Below are positions 35,007 to 43,996 of a DNA stretch of 46,758 bases, one piece after another. The stretch comes from Dokdonella_A sp964582225. Its GTDB lineage: Bacteria; Pseudomonadota; Gammaproteobacteria; Xanthomonadales; Rhodanobacteraceae. The number at the start of each line of letters is the position of its first letter. The stretch's first letter is position 1. Made by a program: the position numbers and the translations under genes. Location of the stretch: NCBI GenBank assembly GCA_964582225.1, contig CAZORA010000016.1:1-46758 (forward strand). The letters run 5' to 3'. The notes beneath the pieces are model-generated. The model was not told the origin of the DNA. It made no database searches and saw only the letters and a list, made by a program, of their open reading frames with translations.

Positions 35007-36425
35007 TCATTTCTCGTCTTTCTGCGGCACCGTCACCGCGATGAACTGGGTTTGGTCGTTACGCCGCACCAAGAGCATCACGGCATCCCCGGGCTTGACC
35101 GACTTGACCGCGGCGTTGAACTCATCGGCCGATTTGACCGGCTTGCGGCCGACCATCAGGATCACGTCGCCGGGAGCGAGCGCGGAACGCCGCGCGGTGG
35201 CACCGACCAGGCGGGTGATCACGACGCCCTCGCTGCGGTCGATGCCGAGCTCGCGGCGCTGATCGACGGTCAACTCGTCGACGGCGATGCCAAGTGGGTT
35301 GCCGACTGCCTCCGGAGTACTGGCAGCGCCGGCGGCAGCGCGGCCATCGGCCGGCTGGGTGCCGACCGTGACCGGCAGGCTCAGCATCTTGCCCTCGCGC
35401 CAAATCGACAGATCGACGCGACTGCCGGGCTTGGTCGAACCAACCAATGGCGGCAGATCGGCAGAGGTGTCGACATCATGGCCGGCGAAGGCGAGGATCA
35501 CGTCGCCCACCTGCACTCCGGCCTTGTCGGCGGCGCCACCCGCAGTGACCATGTTCACCAGCGCACCACCGATCCTCGGCAGACCGAGTGCCTTGGCCTG
35601 GTCGCGATCGACGTTCTGGATCTGCACGCCGATCATGCCGCGGCTGACGTGACCGCTGGTCTTCAGCTGTTCGACCGCGTTCATGGCAATGTCGATCGGG
35701 ATGGCGAAGGACAGGCCCATGAAGCCGCCGGTATTGGAAAAGATCTGCGAGTTGATGCCGATCACCTGGCCCTGCAGATTGAACAGCGGACCGCCGGAAT
35801 TACCCCGGTTGATCGGTACGTCGGTCTGGATGAACGGCACATACTGCTGATCGGCGCCGGGGAAGCTGCGGCCCACTGCGCTCACGATACCCGCAGTGAC
35901 CGAATGATCGAAGCCGAAGGGCGAGCCGATCGCGACCACCCACTGTCCGGCCTTGACGCTGGTCGAGTCACCGATCGCCACCACCGGCAGGTCGCGCGCC
36001 TCGAGCTTGAGCAGCGCGATATCGTATTGCGCATCGCGGCCCACCACCTTGGCGTCCAGCACGCGCCGGTCGGAGAGCCGCACGGTGACGCTCTCGGCGC
36101 CGTCGACCACGTGGTTGTTGGTGAGCACGTAGCCGTCGGAGGAGATGATGAATCCCGAGCCCATCGAAACGCGCATGCCGCGGCGCGGCTGCTGCGGCAT
36201 CGGACCGAAGAAGCGCCGGAAGATCTCCGGCACGTCCTGCAGCTGATCGGCGCCATCGTCACCAACGTCGCCGGTAGCCTGCACGTTGACGACGGCGGGA
36301 CCGTACTGCGCGACCAGAGCAGTGAAATCAGGCAGCTCGGCGGCCTGTATGCCGGCGCTCAACAGGAGCAGCAAGGCTGCTGCGAAAAGCGCGCGAAAGG
36401 GGTTGCGGCTACGCGTTGGAATCAT
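35007..36425 (-). CDS. mucD: DegQ/MucD-type periplasmic serine protease
   Basis: This is an HtrA-family protease and chaperone for misfolded envelope proteins. The 472-residue product has a signal peptide (about 1-28), a trypsin-like domain with His105 (NNHVV), Asp135 (YDIALLK) and Ser210 (RGNSGGPL), and two PDZ domains (about 265-360 and 380-465). The N-terminus after cleavage, LPDFTALVAQYGPAVVNV, is typical of MucD. It follows rpoE-rseA, the same order reported for Xanthomonas. A sigma-E-type promoter lies about 90 bases upstream. Confidence 0.94.
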   Translation of the reverse strand: MIPTRSRNPFRALFAAALLLLLSAGIQAAELPDFTALVAQYGPAVVNVQATGDVGDDGADQLQDVPEIFRRFFGPMPQQPRRGMRVSMGSGFIISSDGYVLTNNHVVDGAESVTVRLSDRRVLDAKVVGRDAQYDIALLKLEARDLPVVAIGDSTSVKAGQWVVAIGSPFGFDHSVTAGIVSAVGRSFPGADQQYVPFIQTDVPINRGNSGGPLFNLQGQVIGINSQIFSNTGGFMGLSFAIPIDIAMNAVEQLKTSGHVSRGMIGVQIQNVDRDQAKALGLPRIGGALVNMVTAGGAADKAGVQVGDVILAFAGHDVDTSADLPPLVGSTKPGSRVDLSIWREGKMLSLPVTVGTQPADGRAAAGAASTPEAVGNPLGIAVDELTVDQRRELGIDRSEGVVITRLVGATARRSALAPGDVILMVGRKPVKSADEFNAAVKSVKPGDAVMLLVRRNDQTQFIAVTVPQKDEK

Positions 36426-36512
36426 GACCGGTTAGTCCTTGGTGGTTGTTCTTCGATGAGGCCGCGCGGCGACAAACTCGCGCCGCGCGGCACCCGCTGT
36501 ACGGACACGCGC

Positions 36513-36540
36513 TTGGACGCGACCGAATTGCCGAAGTTCC
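36513..36540 (-). promoter_or_regulatory. Sigma-E (RpoE)-type promoter of mucD
   Basis: On the minus strand GGAACTT (36540-36534) is followed after 16 bp by TCCAA (36517-36513). That matches the RpoE consensus of GGAACTT, a spacer of about 16, and TCnAA. A start near 36506 would give an 80-base leader for mucD. The promoter lies in the rseA-mucD gap, so the protease can be induced separately from rpoE-rseA. Confidence 0.72.
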
Positions 36541-36660
36541 GGGCCGACGGTGCCCGCTCAGGCCAGCTTCAGCAAGATGGGTCGGGAACCGACACGCCGC
36601 AACCTGCGGAGCAGGCGCACACCAGGACGCATCAGCTGCGGCAACGCCTGCACGCTGAGC

Positions 36661-37335
36661 TCAGCGATCCTGCATCACGCTCTTCGACGATTGAAGCTCC
36701 GCGGCAGCAGGTGGCGGCTGCGTCGGGATCATCAGCAGGTACGGCGCCGCGCTCGGCGCTCGCGCGACGCCGGCGCTGCGGCCCGGCCGCAATAGATACG
36801 GCTGCAGACGGGGATCGAAGACGATTGGTGCGCCGGATTCGGTGCCGAAGCTCGCCAGTTCCGCCTCGATCGGCTCCGCCGGCATCAGCATCGGGGCGCG
36901 GAACTCCTCGCGTGGAACAGCGCGTGGCGCCACAGCAAGAACCTCGGCCGGGACCGCGCGCGGCGGCCGCGCGCGCGCCACCTCGGCGACCTCGACGCTC
37001 GTCCCGAGCGGCTCCGGTCGGCCGAAAATCAGCGCGGTCAGCGCGACGCTCGCAGCGATCGCGCCGCCGGCGCCCCAGCGAACCGCGACTCGGGCTACCT
37101 GCTTCATCCCGCGCGGACCACTCGCCGCGAGTTCGCTCATCACCGCGTCGGCCAGCCCGGCGCGAGCGAGATTCATGGGTTGCCGCTGCAGCGCGTCGCG
37201 TGCCACATGCCAGCGCGCCCAGCGACACCGAAGTTCGGCTTCAGCGCCGATCCGGCGCAGCAGAAAGCGCGTCTCGTCCCGCGCAAGTTCGCCATCCATC
37301 AGGGCCGAAAGCCGTTCGTCGATCGAACTCGTCAT
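36661..37335 (-). CDS. rseA: Sigma-E anti-sigma factor RseA
   Basis: RseA holds RpoE at the membrane until cleaved under envelope stress. The 224-residue product has the RseA N-terminal sigma-binding domain (about 1-75: ERLSALMDGEL, RWARWHVARDAL), a membrane segment near 87-105, and a Pro/Ala-rich periplasmic part ending in PYLLMIPTQ. ATG 37335 begins 2 bases after the rpoE stop with GGAG and TTGAGG upstream. No rseB or rseC follows; mucD does. Confidence 0.88.
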   Translation of the reverse strand: MTSSIDERLSALMDGELARDETRFLLRRIGAEAELRCRWARWHVARDALQRQPMNLARAGLADAVMSELAASGPRGMKQVARVAVRWGAGGAIAASVALTALIFGRPEPLGTSVEVAEVARARPPRAVPAEVLAVAPRAVPREEFRAPMLMPAEPIEAELASFGTESGAPIVFDPRLQPYLLRPGRSAGVARAPSAAPYLLMIPTQPPPAAAELQSSKSVMQDR

Positions 37336-37337
37336 CC

Positions 37338-37919
37338 TCAACTCTCCGCCAGCAGCGGCCGCAACCGCTCGTCAACCGCTTCGCGCGCCCGGAAGATGCG
37401 AGAACGGACGGTTCCGATCGGACAGCCCATCGCTTCGGCAATCTCCTCGTAGCTCAAACCGTCGACTTCGCGCAGCGTGATCGCGGTTCGCAGCTCCTCG
37501 GGCAGGCCTTGGACCGTGTCGAACACGGTTCGTTCAATTTCCTGACGCATGAGCTCGCGTTCGGGCGTGGCGGTCTCGCGGAGCCGACCGGCACCCTCGA
37601 ACTGCACGGCGTCTTCGACCGCGATATCTTCGGTCGGCGGGCGCCGTCCAAGCGACACCAGATGGTTTTTCGCCGTGTTGACCGCGATCTTGTAGAGCCA
37701 GGTGTAGAACTGGGCGTCACCGCGAAACGAGCCGATCGCGCGATAGGCGCGCACGAAGGCATCCTGTGCAACGTCCTGGCATTCGGACCAGTCGTTCACG
37801 TAGCGCGAGATCACGCTGATCAGCTTGTGCTGGTATTTCCGCACCAACAGATCGAAGGCGTGACGATCACCCTTTTGTACGCGCTCGACGAGCGTTCGGT
37901 CCAGATCGCTGTCGCCCAT
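37338..37919 (-). CDS. rpoE: RNA polymerase sigma factor RpoE
   Basis: This is the envelope-stress ECF sigma factor. The 193-residue product has region 2 (about 10-90: AFDLLVRKYQHKLISVISRYV, CQDVAQDAFVRAYRAI, YTWLYKIAVNTAKNHLV) and region 4 (about 130-185: LPEELRTAITLREVDGLSYEEIAEAMGCPIGTVRSRIFRAR). The similarity to E. coli RpoE is very high throughout. ATG 37919 has GGGAG 9 bases upstream. It leads rpoE-rseA and is divergent from the fadJ-like gene. Confidence 0.97.
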   Translation of the reverse strand: MGDSDLDRTLVERVQKGDRHAFDLLVRKYQHKLISVISRYVNDWSECQDVAQDAFVRAYRAIGSFRGDAQFYTWLYKIAVNTAKNHLVSLGRRPPTEDIAVEDAVQFEGAGRLRETATPERELMRQEIERTVFDTVQGLPEELRTAITLREVDGLSYEEIAEAMGCPIGTVRSRIFRAREAVDERLRPLLAES

Positions 37920-38363
37920 GCGGGCCTACTCCCATTCTCGTCGACTGATCATTGGCGCGCGAACCCGCGACGCCCGGCGGAGCACCGGCAAAGCGCCCAG
38001 TTGGGGGCAAAGCGCCCAGCGCGCAAGCCAGGCACCGGCAGCCTGCCGCTTCCGGCGCCGGCCACCGCATGTCCGAAGCGCAACCTCGGCCACGCGTCCA
38101 ACATGTTGACACGGAAACGCCGTCCACCCTGACTGTCGCGGACGAAACCCCGAGGGATCGCGGCCGGCCGCCCTTTCGCCCGTAGCGGCCGCTCGCGACC
38201 TCGCGCCCCCGCGGCCGGCTGTGTGCCGGATGGCACCGGCCGCGGAAAATTCGAGGTCGAACTACCGGCTCCGGCTCCGGCGGAGCAAGCTGGACGACGC
38301 ATTGACCCGACACGCGGCTTGCCCGGATGATAGCGGCTTGTCCGGCCTTTTCTGGAGTCCACC
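37920..38363. other. Intergenic region between divergent rpoE and fadJ-like genes
   Basis: These 444 bases have no convincing gene. They must hold the promoters of both flanking genes. I found no sigma-E consensus facing rpoE. A TTGACA at 38106-38111 on the plus strand lacks a good -10. A 14-bp sequence, GGCAAAGCGCCCAG, occurs twice at 37987-38000 and 38006-38019. Confidence 0.6.
37987..38019. repeat. Two direct copies of a 14-bp sequence
   Basis: GGCAAAGCGCCCAG is repeated with a 19-bp period about 70-100 bases upstream of rpoE. Two copies at this spacing could be a duplicated binding site or a chance duplication. Confidence 0.5.
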
Positions 38364-40421
38364 ATGTTCGAAGGCCTGCGCTTCCACCACTGGAAGATCG
38401 AACTCGACGCCGGCATCGTCGTCCTGAGCCTCGATCGCGCCGATCGTTCCGCCAACGCGCTGAGTCTCGCGGTAATGGACGAGCTGGCGGAAATCGTCGA
38501 GCGCCTCTCCTTCGAGAAACCGCGGGGCCTCATCATCCGCTCGGGCAAGACCAGTTTTGCGGTCGGCGCCGATCTGACCGAGTTCGAAAGCTACGCCGCC
38601 CAGGGTCGCATCCTCGACGTGCTGCAGAACGGCCAGCGCGTGTTGGAGAACCTGGCCCGACTGCGCTTTCCGACCGTGGCGGCGGTTCACGGCGCCTGCA
38701 TGGGCGGCGGCACCGAGCTGTCCCTGGCCTGCAGATACCGCGTCGCCAGCCGCGATCCGGACACGCGGATCGGCTTGCCCGAGGTCAAGCTCGGCATCTT
38801 CCCTGGCTGGGGCGGCAGCGCTCGCCTGCCGCGTCTGATCGGCGCACCGGCAGCGCTCGAGCTGATGCTCACTGGGCGCGCGGCGAGCGCGGAAAACGCC
38901 CGGGCGATCGGCCTGGTCGACCGCCTCGCCGCGCCCGAGCTCCTGCTGCAGACCGCGCGCGAGCTGATCGAGCACCCGCCTGGCCGCAGCCTCGCGCAGC
39001 GCAGCAAGGCCTGGACGACGAACCTGTGGCCGGTACGTCAAGCGCTGGCCCCGCTGCTCACGCGGCAAACTGCGGCAAAGGTGCGCCGCGAGCACTATCC
39101 GGCGCCCTTTGCGCTGATCGACACTTGGCGTCGCGGCGGCGCCAGCATTGGCCAGCGGCTCAAGCTCGAGGCGCGGGCGGTCGCCAGGCTCGCCGCCACC
39201 CCCACTGCACGCAACCTGGTTCGCGTGTTCTTCCTGCAGGAACGCCTGAAGAGTCTCGGCAAGGATAGCGCGCACGGCATCAGCCATGTGCACGTGGTCG
39301 GTGCCGGAGTGATGGGCGGCGATATCGCCGCCTGGTGCGCGCTGCGGGGCTTCGATGTCAGCCTGCAGGACCGCGAGATGAAATACGTGCAGCCGGCGCT
39401 CGACCGCGCTCGCGCGCTGTTCGCGAAGAAGCTGCGCACGCCCGAACGCATGGAAGCCGCCCTTGCGCGACTCAAGGCCGACGTTGCCGGGGAACACATT
39501 TCCCAGGCCGACCTCCTGATCGAAGCGATCTACGAGAACGCCGGGGCCAAGGAGGCGCTCTACCGCGAGGCCGAACCGAAGCTCAAACCCGACGCTCTGC
39601 TGGCCAGCAACACCTCGAGCATCCCACTCGACGAGCTGCGCAAGGCGGTAGCTCAGCCGGGGCGTTTTCTGGGACTGCACTACTTCAATCCGGTGTCACT
39701 GATGCCGCTGGTCGAGGTAGTGCGTCACGATCAGCTCGAGGAAGCCGCCGAGAAGCGCGCTCTCGCGTTCTGCCGCGCCATCGGCAAGCTGCCCCTGGCG
39801 GTGGCCGGCAGCCCCGGTTTCCTGGTCAACCGCGTGCTGGTGCCCTACATGCTGGAGGCGGCGCGGGCCTGGGCCGAGGGGATCCCGGGTCCGGTGATCG
39901 ATCGCGTGGCGAAGAAATTCGGCATGCCGATGGGGCCGATCGAGCTGCTCGACACCGTGGGCCTCGACGTCGCGGCCTCGGTGGCTGCCGAGCTGGGTCC
40001 CTTCCTTGGCCTGGAGATGCCGCCCGGCATCGAACAGTTCATCGAAGCCGGCAAGCGCGGCAAGAAAAGCGGCGAGGGCTTCTACAAGTGGGAGGACGGT
40101 AAACCACGCAAGCCCGAGGTCGAGTCCGGCTACCAGAGCCCGGCAGACCTGGAAGACCGCCTGATCCTGCCGCTGCTGAACGAGGCGGTTGCCTGCCTGC
40201 ACGAAGGTGTGGTGGACGATCCGGACCTGCTCGACGCCGGGGTGATCTTCGGCACCGGCTTCGCGCCGTTTCGCGGCGGGCCGCTACAGTATGTACGCGA
40301 TACCGGCGTCGGCGCGCTGAAGATCCGGCTCGATGCGCTCACCGCGCGCCACGGTGCGCGCTTCGCCGCGCGCCCGGGCTGGGACAATCCGCGTCTGACG
40401 GCGGGCGCAGCGCGGGGCTGA
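38364..40421 (+). CDS. FadJ-like enoyl-CoA hydratase/3-hydroxyacyl-CoA dehydrogenase
   Basis: This multifunctional beta-oxidation enzyme has 685 residues. The crotonase domain (about 1-190) has the oxyanion-hole GACMGGGTELSLAC and both catalytic Glu (GGGTEL and GLPEVKLG). The dehydrogenase domain begins near 308 with VVGAGVMGGDIA, then ASNTSSIPLDEL and the catalytic His in GLHYFNPV. A C-terminal dehydrogenase domain pair occupies about 490-680. It is the FadJ/FadB alpha-subunit type. The partner thiolase (fadI/fadA) is not in the window. ATG 38364 has GGAG 6 bases upstream. Confidence 0.94.
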   Translation: MFEGLRFHHWKIELDAGIVVLSLDRADRSANALSLAVMDELAEIVERLSFEKPRGLIIRSGKTSFAVGADLTEFESYAAQGRILDVLQNGQRVLENLARLRFPTVAAVHGACMGGGTELSLACRYRVASRDPDTRIGLPEVKLGIFPGWGGSARLPRLIGAPAALELMLTGRAASAENARAIGLVDRLAAPELLLQTARELIEHPPGRSLAQRSKAWTTNLWPVRQALAPLLTRQTAAKVRREHYPAPFALIDTWRRGGASIGQRLKLEARAVARLAATPTARNLVRVFFLQERLKSLGKDSAHGISHVHVVGAGVMGGDIAAWCALRGFDVSLQDREMKYVQPALDRARALFAKKLRTPERMEAALARLKADVAGEHISQADLLIEAIYENAGAKEALYREAEPKLKPDALLASNTSSIPLDELRKAVAQPGRFLGLHYFNPVSLMPLVEVVRHDQLEEAAEKRALAFCRAIGKLPLAVAGSPGFLVNRVLVPYMLEAARAWAEGIPGPVIDRVAKKFGMPMGPIELLDTVGLDVAASVAAELGPFLGLEMPPGIEQFIEAGKRGKKSGEGFYKWEDGKPRKPEVESGYQSPADLEDRLILPLLNEAVACLHEGVVDDPDLLDAGVIFGTGFAPFRGGPLQYVRDTGVGALKIRLDALTARHGARFAARPGWDNPRLTAGAARG

Positions 40422-40431
40422 ACGCACGCGC

Positions 40432-41328
40432 TCAGCGCGGTGCGAAGCGGCGCACCAGCGCGCGCCGCACGCCCGGCCGTTGTTGCGCCGGCCAGTCTCG
40501 CGCAATCGCCACCTGAGCGCGCGAGCACGACTCATCCAGCAGGGCAAAGTCGAGCTCGGCGAACGCCCAGTCTCCCGTGGCGTCGCTCTGCGCCAGCACG
40601 CCGCTCGCGGGGAAGCCGCGATCGATCGGGCCGTGAATTCCGGCGCGTCCGGTGTTGCGGTCGAGCGCGGGGCTCCAGCGCGCTGCGCCGGCGGTGACGG
40701 CTCGCGCTACGTAGACCTGGTTTTCCATCGCCCGCGCCTGGCAACCGACCCGCACGCGGGTGGCGCCGGCAGCGGTGTCGGTACAGCTCGGCACCAGCAG
40801 CAGGCGCGCGCCGGCTTCGGCCTGGGCACGCGCGTAGAGCGGAAACTCGATGTCATAGCAGACGTCGATCGCAAAGCGCCCGAAGTCGCTTTCGAAAACG
40901 CACAGCTCGGCGCCCGGTTCGAGCAGCCCGGTGCCGAGCTCATAGCCGGTGAGGCTCAGCTTGTCCTGAAAGCCAAGCGCACCATCCGGCGCCGACAGGC
41001 AGGCGCGGTTGCGATGGCGCCCGGGCGCAACCTCGAGCAGGAAGCTGCCCGCCAGCAAATAGATCCCGTGCCTTCGGGCCAACTCGCTCGCCAGCGCCAG
41101 GAAATCGTCGTAACGCGGCTGCAGCGCCGCCAGCGAGCGGGCCAGATCGGCACGGACCGCCGCCGGCTGCGCGGCGGCCGCCTCGAGTGCCAGATATTCC
41201 GGCAGCAGGACCAGCTGCGCTCCCAAACGCACCGCATCACATACTCGCACCTCGAGGCCGGCAGCGAAATCGGCGAAATCATCCGGCATTCCGATCCGGT
41301 AGCGCGCTGCGGCTAGCTTGAGCTTCAC
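40432..41328 (-). CDS. Carbon-nitrogen hydrolase (nitrilase superfamily)
   Basis: The 298-residue enzyme has the complete Glu-Lys-Cys triad: Glu44 in LPEYLAL, Lys123 in QDKLSL and Cys157 in DVCYDIEFP. Those residues define amidases and nitrilases of this superfamily; the substrate is not evident. It overlaps the GNAT gene by ATGA at 41325-41328. GNAT-amidohydrolase pairs or fusions are common, so a joint role on an amide-bearing small molecule is plausible. Confidence 0.92.
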   Translation of the reverse strand: MKLKLAAARYRIGMPDDFADFAAGLEVRVCDAVRLGAQLVLLPEYLALEAAAAQPAAVRADLARSLAALQPRYDDFLALASELARRHGIYLLAGSFLLEVAPGRHRNRACLSAPDGALGFQDKLSLTGYELGTGLLEPGAELCVFESDFGRFAIDVCYDIEFPLYARAQAEAGARLLLVPSCTDTAAGATRVRVGCQARAMENQVYVARAVTAGAARWSPALDRNTGRAGIHGPIDRGFPASGVLAQSDATGDWAFAELDFALLDESCSRAQVAIARDWPAQQRPGVRRALVRRFAPR

Positions 41329-41918
41329 GTCGTCTCCAGCTCACGCAGCCAGAAGCGCAGGCGCTGCACGGTCGGCGCCGCCTGTCCGCGTTCGCGCCAC
41401 TCCAGCTCGCAGGACAGGTCATCCTGGCGCCGATAGCCGCGCTTCTGCCAGAATCGATCCAGTTCGCGATACTGCGGCGGCCGACGCGCATCGAGCGGAT
41501 CTCGCTCCACGGCGCAGAAGGCAGCCAGCGGAAACCCGCCGCGGCGCGCGGCGGCCTCGCGTTCGTCGAAGAAGCGATGACCGATCCCGCGCCCGCGCCA
41601 GGCCGGCAGCAACACGGACTCGCCGAAATAGAACACTCGCGCTGGCTCGATGCCGCGCAAGATGAAGGGCTGCCGCAGAGCTTCCATTTCGTCCGCCAGC
41701 GGAATCGCAGTGGAGGCCCCGACCGCTCGCTCACCGTCGAATGCGAGCACGAACAGACTGCCGGCGGACGCCGCGTAGGTCGCCAGATAGCGCTCCTCGT
41801 AGGCCTGGTCGCCCTCGTAGAGGTAGGGCCAGGCGCGGAACACCTGCATGCGCAGCGCCGCCAATGCCGGGAGGTACGGCCGCACAGCCTCGCCACCGAA
41901 ACAGCGAATTTCGCTCAT
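41325..41918 (-). CDS. GNAT family N-acetyltransferase
   Basis: The 197-residue protein shows the GNAT core: FVLAFDGERAVGAS (strands 2-3), YFGESVLLPAWRGRGIGHRFFDERE (strand 4 and the acetyl-CoA loop R/Q-x-x-G-x-G/A) and FWQKRGYRRQDDLSCELEWRERG near the end. The substrate is unknown. Translational overlap with the carbon-nitrogen hydrolase gene suggests they work together. The start is ATG 41918 with only a weak ribosome site. Confidence 0.9.
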   Translation of the reverse strand: MSEIRCFGGEAVRPYLPALAALRMQVFRAWPYLYEGDQAYEERYLATYAASAGSLFVLAFDGERAVGASTAIPLADEMEALRQPFILRGIEPARVFYFGESVLLPAWRGRGIGHRFFDEREAAARRGGFPLAAFCAVERDPLDARRPPQYRELDRFWQKRGYRRQDDLSCELEWRERGQAAPTVQRLRFWLRELETT

Positions 41919-42059
41919 CTCGCTACGTTAGCCGCAGCCGGTCGCCCTCGCAAAGGGAGCCCGCCCGCCCCGCCGCTGACCGCTTGGCGCTGTCGTCGAT
42001 TTTCGCGTCGTTTCTGGTCGATACTCCAAGCGCTCGCCGCCAAATCCACAGCTCGCACC

Positions 42060-43371
42060 ATGCGCCCTACCCGCCACCTTCCCGATTTCGCCCTGGCCGC
42101 GCTCGCCACCGGCCTGCTGGTGATGAGCCTCGCCTGGCGCGTGCCGATGATGCTCTGGGATCACCTGGACCTGATTCCGCTACTCGAGGCGCACCAAGCC
42201 GGAACGCTGCTCGCCTCGAGCGCCTTCGACATCTACGGCGGGCACCTGCTGCTGGCACCCTATCTCGCGCTGCTCTCAAGCGCCGAGCTTTCCGGCGGCC
42301 AGACCTGGCTCGACTGCCTGCTCAGCTGGAGTCTGCTGCTGACGGCAGCGCTGCTGGTGCGCGAGTTCATTGGCGACAGTCTGCCGCTGCGAAGCGGCCG
42401 CGACGCAATGCTTTCGCTCTTGCCGACCTTGTTACTCTTGTATCCCGGCCATCTGGCCAACCTGCAGTGGGGCTGGCAGGTCGCGGTGTTCCTCTGCCTG
42501 TTCGGCATGATCGGCGCGATCCATCAGCTCAGCCGGTCGACGCTCGATTGGCGGCGCAATCTGCTCGCACTCGCTGCTGCGGGGCTCGCCTGCCTGAGCT
42601 TTGCCACCGCGATCGCGGTGCTGCCGGTTGCGCTGCTTCTGCTCGGCCTGCGTTAGGAGCTCAGCGGCGCTCGACGCCTGCCTGCGCTTCGCCCTGCCCT
42701 GGCTTGCCGGCTGCGCCCAGGTTGCGATCGGCTGGCGCAGGGTCGCGATCGAGCACATCGAACTCGTTCCGACCGAGTTGTTCGCCTACTGGTTCAACTT
42801 CCTCGGCGCCGGCATCGCTCGCTTTGCCACCGACCTCGCGCCGTGGCTCGGCGGCGGCGGCCTCGCCCTGCTGCTCATGCTCGCGCCGCGGGCCCAGCGC
42901 GAACCGCCGCAGCGACCCTGGCTCGCTCTGAGCCTGGTCGGCGCGCTGGCCGGCGCCCTGATCGCCGCCGGCCGCGCCGGACCGTTCGGCCCCGAACAGG
43001 CCTTCGTCAACCGCTACGTGAGCTTTTCCTCGCTGTTCTGGCTCGGCCTGGCGGGAATGCTGACCGCTCGCGCGCGCGCCCAGGCGGGGCGTGCCACGGC
43101 GACAGCGCTCGGCGTCATCGCGCTATTTGCGAGCGCCAACGCTCTGCACCTCGTCCACAAGGCTCGACTGCTGGGCGCCAGCACCCGCGCGACGGCAGCC
43201 AGCATTCGCGCCAGCTGGCCTGCGGTGGACCCGATCCTGCTCGGGAAAATCTACTTCGGGCGCCCGCAACTCGCCAAGGAGCGTCTGGACTGGCTGCACG
43301 CGCACCGCTACCCGCCGTTTGACCGGTCGAGCGCCGCGGAACGCCCTCGCTCGCCTTCGTCATCCCCTTGA
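42060..43371 (+). pseudogene. Polytopic membrane protein broken by a frameshift
   Basis: The gene begins at ATG 42060 and runs as a hydrophobic protein (198 residues, five or six membrane segments) to an in-frame TAG at 42654-42656. The protein continues at once in the +1 frame (through 43371) with further membrane segments (WFNFLGAGIARFA, LALLLMLAP, LVGALAGALIAAG, LFWLGLAGMLT). Removing one T at 42653-42654 fuses the two into about 436 residues without a break in character. I do not recognise the family; a membrane glycosyltransferase-like or polysaccharide-related role is only a guess. A sequencing error is as likely as a real mutation. No ribosome site of note. Confidence 0.75.
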
Positions 43372-43408
43372 CCCCGACTGCCGCGCGGCGGCGTTTCAAG
43401 TGGCTACC

Positions 43409-43996
43409 ATGACGTCCTCCGCCGCGCCGACCAACGTTTACCGGATGGCTGACGATCGCACTGACGAGGACTTGATGCTCGCCTACGCCGGGGGTGACGT
43501 GATCGCGTTCGAAGCGCTCTATCGCCGCCACCGCGCCCGCCTCTACCGCTTCTTGCTGCGCAGTCTGCAACATCCGGCCGACGCCGATGAGCTGTTCCAG
43601 GAAACCTGGAGTCGTCTGATCCGCGCGCGAGCGCGCTATCGTCCGGATGCACGCTTCGGCACCTGGCTGCTGCAGATCGCCCACAACCTCGCCCGTGACC
43701 ACTTCCGGCGGCGCGGCACCTGGGGCAACGGCGATGACGCGCAAGCCACGCTCGAGGCGCTGGCGGCGCCCGCCAGCGAGGAGCCGGACCACCTGCTGAG
43801 CGAGTTCGAGCGGCGCCGGCGCCTGCAGCTCGCGCTCGAGGACCTGCCCGACGAGCAGCGCACGACTTTCCTGCTGCGGGTCGAGAGCGGGCTCGGCCTC
43901 GAGGAGATCGCCGAAGTCACCGGCGTCGGCCGGGAAACCACCAAGTCGCGCCTGCGCTACGCGCTGGCACGCATTCGGGCGAGGCTCTCGACATGA
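43409..43996 (+). CDS. ECF-type RNA polymerase sigma factor
   Basis: The product has up to 195 residues. Region 2 (AFEALYRRHRARLYRFLLRSL, ADELFQETWSRLI, FGTWLLQIAHNLARDHFRRR) and region 4 (LALEDLPDEQRTTFLLRVESGLGLEEIAEVTGVGRETTKSRLRYA) are clear. ATG 43409 is used; ATG 43445 (MADDRTDEDL) is equally possible, and neither has a ribosome site. It is distinct from RpoE, with lower similarity. The next gene overlaps it by ATGA and encodes a membrane protein that is probably its regulator. Its targets are not evident; the preceding membrane gene is one candidate. Confidence 0.9.
   Translation: MTSSAAPTNVYRMADDRTDEDLMLAYAGGDVIAFEALYRRHRARLYRFLLRSLQHPADADELFQETWSRLIRARARYRPDARFGTWLLQIAHNLARDHFRRRGTWGNGDDAQATLEALAAPASEEPDHLLSEFERRRRLQLALEDLPDEQRTTFLLRVESGLGLEEIAEVTGVGRETTKSRLRYALARIRARLST

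Noticed and set aside
35052..38132. A 1,026-codon plus-strand open frame opposite mucD, rseA and rpoE
   Set aside because: All three minus-strand genes are complete and recognisable; the antisense frame has no family features.
38106..38134. Promoter with TTGACA before the fadJ-like gene
   Set aside because: No acceptable -10 at 16-18 bp; over 220 bases from the gene.
42060..43371. Programmed ribosomal frameshifting in the membrane protein
   Set aside because: No slippery heptamer, and no pseudoknot-like structure noticed near 42650; a simple insertion of T explains the break.
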